Shown in pieces: positions 54,758 through 64,000 of a DNA stretch of 64,000 nucleotides. Made by a program: the position numbers and the translations under genes. Positions within the stretch are counted from its first letter, which is position 1. Each line of letters begins with the position of its first letter. Source of the DNA: Macrosoma leucophasiata (Eukaryota; Arthropoda; Insecta; Lepidoptera; Hedylidae); contig JAWQUS010000032.1 in NCBI GenBank assembly GCA_036365455.1, forward strand, positions 14,206,001 to 14,270,000, in the 5' to 3' direction. The notes below the pieces were generated by a model. That model saw nothing but the letters and a program-made list of their open reading frames with translations. It was not told where the DNA came from and ran no database searches.

Positions 54758-54955
54758 ACATGAGGCACACCGCGGACACTCCGCCAACATTCCATACAAA
54801 CGCCTAATTTTGGTCTCTATTACACAGACATCAATCAGTGACGTGTATTTACACGTGCACCTGTGTGCGTAGCACGTAGAGTATACCAAACGTCGCTCAT
54901 AAGAGGCGGGACGACGAAGTGTCCATTCTATACGTAGTATTATTACATATTCTTA
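54758..54955 (-). repeat. Dispersed repeat X, reverse copy
   Basis: Reverse of 10798-11010. Shared blocks include CACCGCGGACACTCCG, ATTCCATACAAACGC, CAGTGACGTGTATTTACACG and ACGTAGTATTATTACATATT. It lies exactly between two SINE-A units. Confidence 0.68.
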
Positions 54956-55231
54956 CTGGTGGTAGAGCTCCAGTGATGGAGCTCGCGGGCGTAGGCACCA
55001 CCGCATTACCTAATATACTTGCCGCTAAATGGTAGTGTTCAGCACTATCGTGTTCCGGTCAGGTGGTAATGTACGGCTCTGTAATTTCCGGCACAGAGGC
55101 ATAACACCTAATGCCTCAGGAGTGGCAGCGCATCTGCATTTTGACCTCTGGTCATTGTGTGGGTGTCTATAGGCTTCAGTCGTCGCTTAACATCAATGTG
55201 AACTGCACGCTTGTTTGCTACTATTATTACA

Positions 55232-55241
<10 letters not shown>
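54954..55241 (+). mobile_element. SINE-A, full-length
   Basis: From TTACTGGTGGTAGAGCTCC to CTATTATTACATTTAAAAA, followed directly by a TA microsatellite that presumably grew from its tail. Confidence 0.88.

Positions 55242-55280
<39 letters not shown>
55242..55280. repeat. (AT)n microsatellite at a SINE tail
   Basis: About 19 uninterrupted AT units immediately after the A-run of the SINE-A. Confidence 0.9.
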
Positions 55281-55282
<2 letters not shown>

Positions 55283-57329
55283 TCTGCTTGAGGCTCAATT
55301 TGTAGCGGATATACCTACCTATCTGCATTTTGACTTCGACATCGGTTTTTGTGTAAATATCTGTCTATATGCTGCAGTGTAGGTATGTATACGCTGACAA
55401 CAGGACTGACTGCATTGCTGCTAGGGACGCAGAAGATCATGGCGAAATTTGTAAATTTTTTAAAAGTCCAAACTTCGATCAATTATAATTGAAGGGTCCA
55501 AGGTAGAAAATATCTTTGTAATTATAACAACGTGGGATGGACAGCAGCGTCTCGCTGCCGACGTAAAGCCTTGGTGCGGATTTCACCGTTTGCTCTGAGA
55601 ACTGAGTTTAATAAAACGCGGTTTGGCATAAAATTCGCATCCATTTTCAACCTTATTACAAACAATTTTCGTCGGTGAAATCCAAGTAGTGTTATTGAAA
55701 TCTATATAAGTACCAACAAAAGTAAAGAATTTCAAGCGTGTTCATCACAAAACTATTTTTGCTAAAACAGGTTTAACGAATATCAGACAATCACAAGGGG
55801 AAATACATGACATATGAGTCACCGACATATTTATTTAATTTCACCTTCATGATATTATTTTAAAATGGCGTATCGACGCACTTGTATAAACAATAACAAG
55901 CACTAAGTCGCTTTGAGAAGAGGATATTGGAAAATAATATCTCAAACATATTGACCGAAGTATGCATAAACGGAATAAAGATGTGGTGAGTTAGTTAGAA
56001 GGTGTAAAAAAATCACCTAATACTGAAAAAATCGATTTGACACATACTCCAAATAGTAGGAGATCCCAAGATGCTATTTTTGTATTTACTCGAGCGCGTT
56101 AGTCAACACCAGTTTCTTCTCTCTTTCTTTCTTCTTCTATCATTCTCCTTTCATATTGTTTTGATAATTATTGAGGGTGAAAAATGGTTACAAGTAAAAT
56201 ATAGGGGAAACTTACTGATTTTTTTTTACATCTTTTTGTAAAAATATCAATAAAAGTAAATGAAACAAAAAAAGAACACGTAAAATTCTAAATATTCAAA
56301 AATTACATAGGTAATAAGTATATTTTTTCAACAACAGATTTTGAATGAAATGGTTACGAAATCAGGTACCTAGGTATTTTTTGGAGGTTTTATGTGAAAT
56401 GGGCCTTAAGTCACTTAGAAATAGCTACGATTCAAACCCGCAAATAACGTCGAATATCCGGTACACGAACTGAGTACTTTGTCAAATCATTGCCGAGGTC
56501 GACACAATCGACACCCTCGACGAATCTTCTCCACACATTCACTAGAATGTGCAAATTTCGCAAAAACACAAAACAAGATTGATTCTAATTTTATAGGTAT
56601 ATTGTAATACTTAGTTAAACTTATTATTAATTGAGCGAAAACCACGCGAAAACTGTAATGAATTCATTCAGTCTAAAGCCGCCCGCACACAGAGGCGGGA
56701 AGGACGAGAAAGCCATCCGATTGCGATCGGCCGCAAAATGGTCGCGACCCGGACCATTTTACCTATTATTTATTCTAGCTGCTACTCCATAACATTTTAA
56801 TCACAATCGACCGTTTCACACGACATCACAATCACATGCACCAATGCAAAACCAACTAAACCTGCGAAGAGGCCCATTCAAGATGTTTTCCGACGATCAC
56901 CCGCGAAGTTATGCTCTAAACCTCTAAAGTGACTGATAAGAAACATATTCAAATGTTTGGTAAAAATAATAGTCCTAATAATATATTGTGTTCGACTAAT
57001 GAATACACATTATACACCTACCTAACATTGAACGCGTTAGATACAGCAATCCGGATTGGTTTGGACGTCTACTTCCTTTGTTTGTCCAAGTTACTGACCC
57101 TCCTATTTTCAGAAATGTTTGACAGATGATGTACATTACTGAATACTGTTTACACGAACTATTTTTACATGCCAGTCAACGAGTCCGCATATCGATCGGA
57201 AATGTAGAATCTATCTCAAACACGCTCTATAAATATTAGCCACGTAGGTATCTACTATTAATAAATACTTCCTATTAGTAAATAGGTAGTATGAATGGGA
57301 AATAAAGTACGAATAATAATGCGGTTCTA
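55281..57329. other. Unassigned AT-rich stretch
   Basis: No gene supported. A GCCGCCCGCACACAGAGGCG block near 56681 is GC-rich but not matched elsewhere in the window. Confidence 0.4.
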
Positions 57330-57530
57330 AACAAACAAACAAACTGCAATCATAACAAACACTCACTCTTTCAACATAGACAATGCTTGCATTCGATTGG
57401 TCGCGACCAGGTCATTTCGCCGAGCGGCAACGAAGCGTCCAATGGCCTGACGCGCTGCGGTGGACCATATTTAAGCTCCGCCCACGGGGCACCACATTAC
57501 ATGGCATTATTTTTTGGTTTAGTTACACAA
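57330..57530 (+). repeat. Dispersed repeat P, second copy
   Basis: Matches 35445-35660 and shows ATTGGTCGCGACC, CCAATGG, a TATA-like CATATTTAAG and GCTCCGCCCAC in this order within about 80 bp. Confidence 0.62.
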
Positions 57531-57590
57531 CTTTTTTTTTTCTTTTCGACAATTGTGTCAATCTCTACTGTGGGGTTATTAAACTTTACA

Positions 57591-57787
57591 AAAGCCTTAT
57601 TAAACTTTAATTTCCCTTCCAACAGTAAATAAGTATCTACATTACTAGGTACATTCAACCGTGGTCACACCGTTGATTACACTGGTGGTACCACGGGGAA
57701 TACGATATTCCCGGGGATACGATATATACCTAGTAATCTAGATACTTATTTACTGTTGGAAAGGAAATTAAAGTTTAATAAGGCTTT
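57591..57787. repeat. Long near-perfect inverted repeat (61-bp arms)
   Basis: The arms at 57591-57651 and 57727-57787 are reverse complements with only about two mismatches and a 75-bp spacer containing TTCCCGGGGAT and GGTGGTACCACGG. The outer edge of the right arm abuts repeat R (TGTCCACTGCTGGACGAAAG). Confidence 0.88.
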
Positions 57788-58345
57788 TGTCCACTGCTGG
57801 ACGAAAGCCCATAAGGGAAATTTATACGCCCGAATCAGTGGCGAATTTACAAATTTGCCGCCGGTAGGCTATTATTTTTGCCGCCCCTATATTTTGATAT
57901 CGTAGTTTACAATCATATCAATTAGGTATATTTTCTATCAATAAAATTTCAACTTTATGTTTTATATTTCATAATCCTGAAGTTGATGTAAGCATCTTTT
58001 TTCTATGGTTAGAATCATTGGGAACTATGGATCTGAGCCTTGATAATTTTTACAGTAATTCTGTAAATAGAAATTTAAAAATTATGAACTAATTCTGCCG
58101 CCCCTTAAAATTTGCCGCCCTAGGCTCCAGCCTACTCAGCCTGCTGGTAAATCCACCACTGGCCCGAATCGCTTGGCATGTGTGTTGACGAACTTAGTAC
58201 CGACCGTTTTTGTATTTACTGCCCTATTGGATGATTTGACCGAGATAGTTCGGTTGACTGATTGCACTATTTGCACTAGCGGAGGAATAAAATTCTCCTC
58301 CTTCAAGCAGGCAGGCAACAGTGTGGTAGTCACATACCTCAGAAA
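57788..58345 (-). repeat. Repeat R, split by a hAT element
   Basis: TGTCCACTGCTGGACGAAAG and CCCATAAGGGAAATTTATAC lie left of the insertion. CGCTTGGCATG, TTCGGTTGACTGATTGCACT and AGCGGAGGAATAAAATTCTC lie right of it, in consensus order. Confidence 0.65.
57836..58161. mobile_element. Non-autonomous hAT element, 326 bp, with target duplication
   Basis: CAGTGGCGAATTTACA at the left pairs with GGTAAATCCACCACTG at the right. The 8-bp direct repeat GCCCGAAT flanks it (57828-57835 and 58162-58169). Inside, TTGCCGCC/TTTGCCGCCC motifs recur near both ends. It is inserted into repeat R. Confidence 0.9.
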
Positions 58346-59006
58346 AAAAAGTGCAAGAATCCTTGAAAGACATGCACCTATAGGCAAGTTCTAAATATGC
58401 AAAATGTTTTGAACATGCGGTTAAATACGCTCGACGACGAATTATAACGGAGCGAATGCCGACCAGGAGAAAGACAGCAAAAGAAAAAATGTAGCGAGTC
58501 ATCACATCATCGTATAAACGAGACAATTAAGAAAATATGTCGTCCAGTTACGAAACACCACAACAGTGCGATATAACTGTGTTTCACAGTTAATGGTGAA
58601 TCAAATTCGATGACGCGTACAGGAATGCAATCTTTACGTCTATCGCGATTTTACGCGCACCTTTATCAAGAGCGTTTGTGGAAATGTACGGTCAAGAAGC
58701 TCGTCGCTTATCCAAAATCGATTTAATTTAGATTTTATTACGACCCCATAAGGTGCCTATAAAGGTCGTACCCAGTTTCCGATAGTACCTTTAAGCTGGC
58801 CTCAATGAACCGGAATGTCTCAGAATTGTCTCGAATCTCGGTCATGAAAGTAGCATACAACTCATACAAGCCTGTATGCACATTGATGCTAAGTGTACCT
58901 GATATGTATCATCATCGTCATATCAGCCAAAAGACTCCGTGGCCGAAAATCTGACTAATGTGGTGGTGCCTACGATTTCAGACTCCACCGCCTCGCGACT
59001 GATGGT

Positions 59007-59146
59007 GAGATTCACAGACCGCACTACGACTTTACTTTGAGCAAAGTACGAGTACATATGCTTAGAACTGTCAGTATAGTATGGGATTTGACAGTTCGAA
59101 GCGTACTTCGCTTGAAAGTAAAGTCGTAGTGCGGTCTGTGAATCTC
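59007..59146. mobile_element. Palindromic MITE, 32-bp perfect arms
   Basis: GAGATTCACAGACCGCACTA continuing to TTTACTTT (59007-59038) is exactly mirrored at 59115-59146. Fragments with GTCTGTGAATCTCGCC occur near 30000. It lies within a degraded SINE-A-like context (GTGGTGGTGCCTACG, CTACCAGTA). Confidence 0.8.
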
Positions 59147-59808
59147 GCCCTGAAACTACCAGTAATATAGGTGTGTAAAACAACGTTCGTGATCAATTTT
59201 AAAAATATATAAAATTAAACTGTAATTTTAAACAGACTACTAACACGCCAAGGCCAAGGCGTCAATTAAAAAAGAAATTAATTATTCGACAGCGCAACAC
59301 CTAACGCGCATAATGGGAAATTGGGAAACTTCCCCATTTTTGTAAGTTATTCGAAACACATTTGTGTAAGAGCAATTAAAATAGAATTGTTGGGAAAACA
59401 TGATCTTAATACGATTGTTAATCAGACTGAGAAATATGAGTGTTGTAGGCATTTTTTACGGTATTTTTTTGTGAGAAATGTTCAGGAATCTTAACTCTAG
59501 AATATAGGCTAGACCCTGGATTTGAGATTTGCCGCAGTGATAAATTTTACGTGAACGTTTTCTTTTAAAGGCTGCAAGGCTTACCGTGAGTTTGCATTGA
59601 TGAAACATTCACATAAAAACATGTTAAAATGATACTCGTAGGTTTGACAGCAGTGCGAACTGCGGACGCTAGCACCAACAAGACATTAATCGCAATAAAT
59701 AGGTACTTATTGATAGTTTATGCGACGAGTTGCGAAATATCATCATGTTCAATGTTTTTAGTGCAAACTAGGGGTTAAAACATCTGCATATTTTTTATTC
59801 TTATCATT

Positions 59809-59966
59809 TTGGCAAACAGGCATGCGGTCTATGGAAATCTTAAAAAAAACGAAGGTCAAAATGTAGATGCGTTGCCATTCCTCTGGTCTAAGTAGTGTTG
59901 CCCCTGTGATGGTTACAAACGGCGGGGCCAAACATTACCATCTAACCAAAACACGGGAGTGCTGAA
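59809..59966 (-). mobile_element. SINE-A, diverged
   Basis: GGCAAACAGGCATGCGGTCT, GAAGGTCAAAATGTAGATGC, GTTGCCATTCCTCTGG and ACACGGGAGTGCTGAAC in reverse-strand order. Confidence 0.6.
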
Positions 59967-59969
59967 CTA

Positions 59970-60275
59970 GACTGTCTCAGTAGCCTAGTGGTAGCAGGCC
60001 ACTACTACTACGCTGGGGTCCTGGGTTCGATTCTCGGGTAGGCTATCAGAGATAATGGTGTAAAGTCCTATATCTCTGGTGCTATTGGGATTTTCCATTT
60101 TCAGGCAATTTCCCAGTACCTCGAAGTTTGGTAATGTGCCCGTAGATGTCAACAGGCTCGCCACCTGTTACATGGGCCAAAACGTAACCGGCGAATCGTG
60201 GGTGTTTGCATGTATGCTCGAATGCATGCATTTACCTCTGCCTACCTCTTCGGGGATAACAGGCGTGAAGTGACG
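59970..60275 (+). mobile_element. SINE-B, tRNA-derived
   Basis: CTCAGTAGCCTAGTGGTAGC and CTGGGTTCGATTCTCGGG boxes, with a body matching 25617-25935 to GATAACAGGCGTGAAG. Confidence 0.82.
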
Positions 60276-60282
60276 TTTTTTT

Positions 60283-60330
60283 TAGGTAATGCCAACGTCC
60301 ACGAACTCCGGCACTAGAACTGTACTAAGT
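60283..60330 (-). mobile_element. SINE-A 5' fragment
   Basis: GGTAATGCCAACGTCCACGA and ACTCCGGCACTAGAACTGTA weakly match the reverse of the SINE-A start. Confidence 0.4.
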
Positions 60331-60573
60331 AGTTATGATATATTTTGTACCGTCGCATATTGATGATGCGATTATGACGCGTGAGTGTTGGAATACAGGA
60401 TGTTATCAAAGTAAAAGTCGAGTATTACATTCATTGATCGATTTCCAGTTCGAACACCTGTTATCTAATCAAATCTGTTCTACGAAATTATGTGACAATA
60501 TTAGATTTTTCAGAACAACAAGTACCTAACCCGGTCATACTGATGATGCAATTTTAATGTGGCTTTTTTATTT

Positions 60574-60690
60574 TATAGGGGTCCGTACCTCAAACGGAAC
60601 CCTTATAACATCACTCCTGCGTCTGTCTGTCCGTCACGTCGATTGTCTCTGAAAGTACCGGGCCAATCAATGACCTAAACAAATAGGCGT
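60574..60690 (+). mobile_element. Repeat Y fragment
   Basis: AGGGGTCCGTACCTCAAACG, GAACCCTTATAACATCACTC and GCGTCTGTCTGTCCGTCACG follow the left end of repeat Y. Confidence 0.6.
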
Positions 60691-60702
60691 CACGAAATCA
60701 AA

Positions 60703-60900
60703 TCTATATAATATTTTTAAGCTGAAGAGTTTGTTTATTTGTTTGCTTGAACGCGCTAATCTCAGGAACTACTAATCAGATTTGAAAAGTTATTTCAGTG
60801 TTAGATAGCCCATTTATCGAGGAAGGCTATAGGCTATATATCATCACGATATGACTAATAGGAACGGAGCAGCGCAAGCGAAGCCGGGTCGGGCCGCTAG
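60703..60900 (+). mobile_element. Short non-autonomous Helitron
   Basis: TCTATATAATATTTTTAAGC after host A, CTCAGGAACTACTAATCAGA in the middle, and AGCGAAGCCGGGTCGGGCCG plus CTAG before host T. Confidence 0.82.
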
Positions 60901-61037
60901 TAAAGAATATAGACGAAAATTGAAAACCCCCTCGCCCTATCTCCAAAGCTATTGGGCCTAAAATGATAATACTGGAAATCGTCCTACACCTCAGATTACA
61001 GGAAAACTTATATACCTATGAAGCTTATATCGGTCTG

Positions 61038-61198
61038 TCATTTTTTGCGGGGCGAACTACGTGTGATACACACTCACTACAAAAATCGTCTTTTAATACG
61101 AAACTCCCACCTTGTCTTTAACAAAATACATGAACAATTTCACGCCCACATTTAAACATCTGGGCAATAGGCGTAGGACCATTTGGGCTTGTATTTTA
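61038..61198 (+). mobile_element. MITE M, internal fragment
   Basis: TTTTTGCGGGGCGAACTACG, CACTACAAAAATCGTC, AACTCCCACCTTGTCTTTAA and CATTTAAACATCTGGGCAAT match 61824-62153. Both inverted termini are absent. Confidence 0.7.
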
Positions 61199-61823
61199 TA
61201 TTATATAATATAGATAAAATAATAAAAATCGGTATATGTATATTTGAATCTTTTATTTGACATGTTCAATATACACTCAAATTGATGGAGCCTATAAACT
61301 ATAGAGAATACGGAATATACCTACCTAATAACTTAAAACTACGTGACAAGTGGTGGTCACAAGCAAAATATCATGTTACGCACCTCCGTTATTAAACTAT
61401 CGTTAAGTAATTCCTAATTGCGTTTTATATGTATGCATTCCTGCTCAATTTTATCGATATAAAGTTACGTAAAATAAACCAATGAAGATTATATTGTCTG
61501 ATTTTTTTAAGCGAAAGAAACCGTGTGTTTAATGACTATGAAATATAAAAATAAATTATAATTACAAAGCATCAAGAGAATGCAAGACATAACACTTGTA
61601 ACGTGGGCACACAGGCGCAGGCGCAGCCATTCTTGTGAAACTCTCACAATTTTTTCAAACAATTGTTAATAAACGATTACATTACGGAACACTTTCGGTT
61701 TTATCGTTCCCACCAAATGTGTAGGTGTTATGACAGATAATAGAGTCGTTAAATAAATGATGATCGCACAATGGACTCATCAGACCATTTACGGATTCCG
61801 TCGTAATATTCAATGGTCGCCGT

Positions 61824-62153
61824 CAAAGAGCAAAAGAGCAACACAGGCCACCGGCCGCCGCGGCGGATCGGTGACCGGAGGGGAGTAGCCATAGCGCTTA
61901 TTGCCGATGCAAAACGTTTTTTGCGGGTGGAACTACGTGTGATACACACACACACTACAAAAATCGTCTTTTACTACAAAACTCCCACCTTGTCTTTAAC
62001 AAAATATATATTATGTAACAATTTAACGCACACATTTAAACATCTGGGCGACAGGCGCAGGACCATTTGGCCTTGTACTTTGACAGAGGGGAAAGCCTGC
62101 GTATGGCTTCTAACCTCCTGTCCCCCGCGGCCGGTGGTCCGTGTTGCTCTATG
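61824..62153 (+). mobile_element. MITE M copy 4, with target duplication
   Basis: CAAAGAGC at the left, GCTCTATG at the right, and the 8-bp direct repeat GTCGCCGT at 61816-61823 and 62154-62161. The left end carries a small extra AGAGCAAA unit. 330 bp. The interior matches copies 1-3. Confidence 0.88.
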
Positions 62154-62189
62154 GTCGCCGTAAATGAAATGAGTTAAATTATAACACCG

Positions 62190-62436
62190 TCGGCGTCGGG
62201 ACGTGTCGACCCCACCAGAAGAATTTTCATCTACTGGAAGAGAATTCTTCCACTAGTGCAGTCAGTCAACCGAACAATGACAGTCAAACCATTCGGGCGG
62301 TAGTGCTATAACGCGAGATAAAACTACCTTCACTGCGATCGCCAATCCGCATGCCAAGCGTGGCGATTAGGGCATATCCCCCTTATGGGGAGGCTTTGAT
62401 CCAGCAGTAAACATCTTTCGGTTGAAATTATGATGA
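62190..62436 (+). repeat. Repeat R, good copy
   Basis: GTCGGGACGTGTCGACCCCA, AGAATTCTTCCACTAGTGCA, GTCAGTCAACCGAACAATGA, GCCAAGCGTGGCGATTAGGG and GGCTTTGATCCAGCAGTAAA in order. Internal complementary AGAATT/AATTCT parts could fold. Confidence 0.72.
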
Positions 62437-62539
62437 AATTATAACACTGACAAAACTTCCGCGGCGTACCTATTAGGTAGAGTGAGAAGATGGTAAGAGA
62501 GATAGTCCATGAAGAGAGCTTTCAGCTCTCTGCGTGGCC

Positions 62540-62601
62540 CGTATCACTTAACCGAGTAGATCGCTTACGATCCACACCAGCCGCGGGGCCATGCGCGTTT
62601 C
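62540..62601 (-). mobile_element. 5S-rRNA-like SINE, 5' fragment
   Basis: CACTTAACCGAGTAGATCGC, TTACGATCCACACCAGCCGC and GGGGCCATGCGCG match the reverse of the first ~60 bases of 36707-37063. Confidence 0.65.
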
Positions 62602-62733
62602 TTGTGACTTTGTGTTACGAGAATTAGGCCTCTGAACGGAACACGATAGCGCAGCGCTAGGAACGGGTAAGGCCTCAAACTGGATATCAGCGATCTGCGG
62701 AGCGACCTGCCAGCTAAACGGTGGTATGTAATA

Positions 62734-64000
62734 GGTTGGGGAAAAAGTCTTTTCGTATTAAAGTATGTATGAACTTGTAATAAAATCTCTTTGGCTGTAG
62801 TATTTGTATCTGGCTGGTTTTGGTATCATTGAAAGTTAAAATTTTAAAGAACATAATTCCAAATTCAAATTAGGCAAATGTGTGATTTTCATTTGTTTTT
62901 CGTACTGTCAAGATCACTCATCTTCTAATCAATCTAATCAATCTAATGAAGAAATTCGATACATTTTAAAATTTTACTACAAAAAAGGTAAATATGCAAC
63001 GCAAGCCGCGAAAAAAATTTGCCATGTTTATGGACCTAGTGCAGTGTCTGTGAGAGTAGCACAAATTTGGTTTAAGCGTTTTCAATCCGGAAATTTTGAT
63101 GTCAAAGATGCACCTCGCTCTGATCGCCCTATTACGGATAAAATGGATGCCATTTTTGAAAAAGTGGAGCAAGATCGACATATCAGTAGTTACGACGTAG
63201 CTGAAGAACTGAGAATTGATCACAAAACAGTTTTGGCGCATTTGAAAAAAGCTGGGTACAAAAAAAAGCTCGATATTTGGGTACCTCACGAGGTCACTGA
63301 AAGAAACCTAATAAACCGTGTACTCATTTGTGATTCTTTATTACGACGTAATGAAACCGAATCATTTTTGAAGAAGCTGATAACTGGTGATGAAAAGTGG
63401 ATCACGTACGACAAGAACGTGCGAAAAAGGTCGTTGTCAAAGGCCGGTCAGGCTTCACAGACTGTGGCGGAACCCGGGTTAACTCGCAATAAGGTGATGT
63501 TGTGTGTGTGGTGGGATTGGAAGGGCATTATTCATTATGAGCTATTACCACCAGGCAGGACTATCGATTCTGAACTCTACTGCGAACAAATGATGAGATT
63601 AAAGCAAGAAGTTGAGAGAAAGCGGCCGGAATTGATCAACAGAAGGGGTGTGGTGTTTCATCATGATAACGCTAGACCTCACACATCTCCCAGCCAGCCA
63701 CTCAGCAAAAATTAAGAGAGTTTGGCTGGGAGGTGTTAATGCATCCGCCGTATAGTCCTGACCTTGCACCTTCAGATTTCCACCTGTTTCGGTCTCTTCA
63801 GAATTCTTTATGCAATGTTAGGTTAACATCACGAGAGGACTGCCAAATCCACTTGTCGCGGTATTTTGATGAGAAGTCCCAAATTTTTTGGGCAGCAATG
63901 GGATCATGTCCCTACCTACAAGATGGCAAAAGGTTATCGAACAAAATGGTACATACATACTTTAGTTAAATTTAAATAAACTATATTAAAAAATGTTTTG
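62734..64000 (+). mobile_element. mariner transposon, right end outside the window
   Basis: Starts after TA with GGTTGGGGAAAAAGTCTTTT, a mariner-type inverted terminal repeat. The transposase region spans 62882-63969. The right terminal repeat is not reached before the window ends. Confidence 0.85.
62882..63969 (+). pseudogene. mariner transposase, one frameshift
   Basis: A DD34D transposase that cuts and pastes mariner elements at TA. It begins with helix-turn-helix segments (IRYILKFYYKKGKYATQAAK; VRVAQIWFKRFQSGNFDVKD). It carries TGDEKWITYD (first Asp) and VVFHHDNARPHT (second Asp). Just after this, near 63690, a few extra bases shift the frame and the first frame stops at 63713-63715. The second frame resumes by 63733 with MHPPYSPDLAPSDFHLFRSL, holding the third Asp, and ends at 63969. 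Everything else looks little decayed, so inactivation seems recent. Start codon choice is uncertain and the subfamily is not resolved. Confidence 0.88.

Noticed and set aside
61813..62163. Open frame of 116 codons
   Set aside because: It coincides with MITE M copy 4, and related copies do not keep the frame.

Overview
The window looks like nuclear DNA of a lepidopteran insect. The genes are intron-rich with GT-AG borders, the background is AT-rich, and the sequence is packed with mobile elements typical of moth and butterfly genomes. These include short Helitrons ending in CTAG between host A and T, several SINE families, hAT-type and palindromic MITEs, a 5S-rRNA-like SINE and a mariner. There are no bacterial operons, CRISPR arrays or rRNA genes, and no viral genes were recognised.

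Three host genes can be supported. (1) The last, long coding exon of a membrane-anchored AA15-type lytic polysaccharide monooxygenase lies at 9138-10106 (+). (2) A complete NAA25 gene (auxiliary subunit of the NatB N-terminal acetyltransferase) lies at 12295-28402 (+). It has eleven exons that join in phase to 925 residues. (3) Five exons of a TBC1D10/EPI64-like Rab GTPase-activating protein lie at 41550-46997 (-). Both catalytic TBC motifs are present; its first and last exons were not found. The genes have unrelated roles (oxidative polysaccharide cleavage, co-translational protein acetylation, Rab inactivation) and nothing suggests they act together.

Layout: 1-9.1 kb is repeats and a LINE fragment. 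9.1-10.4 kb is the LPMO exon and 3' end. 10.4-12.3 kb is degraded repeats. 12.3-28.4 kb is NAA25, whose introns hold SINEs, two hAT-type elements (308 bp and 2.2 kb) and two tandem arrays. 28.4-41.5 kb is gene-poor with scattered repeats. 41.5-47 kb is the TBC gene. 47-62.7 kb is a dense mosaic of nested elements. 62.7 kb to the end is a mariner cut by the window edge.

The most unusual feature is local duplication of exon ends together with their 5' splice sites. NAA25 exon 7 has a 121-bp repeat giving three identical donors. Exon 8 has a very GC-rich 139-bp repeat in about six units, giving five identical donors and one mutated one. By frame arithmetic, the second donor of exon 7 combined with the third donor of exon 8 would restore the downstream frame. 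In the TBC gene two neighbouring exons each have a decayed copy just downstream in the direction of transcription. Many insertions can be proved internally from 8-bp target duplications, and one has an unfilled paralogous target in the same window.
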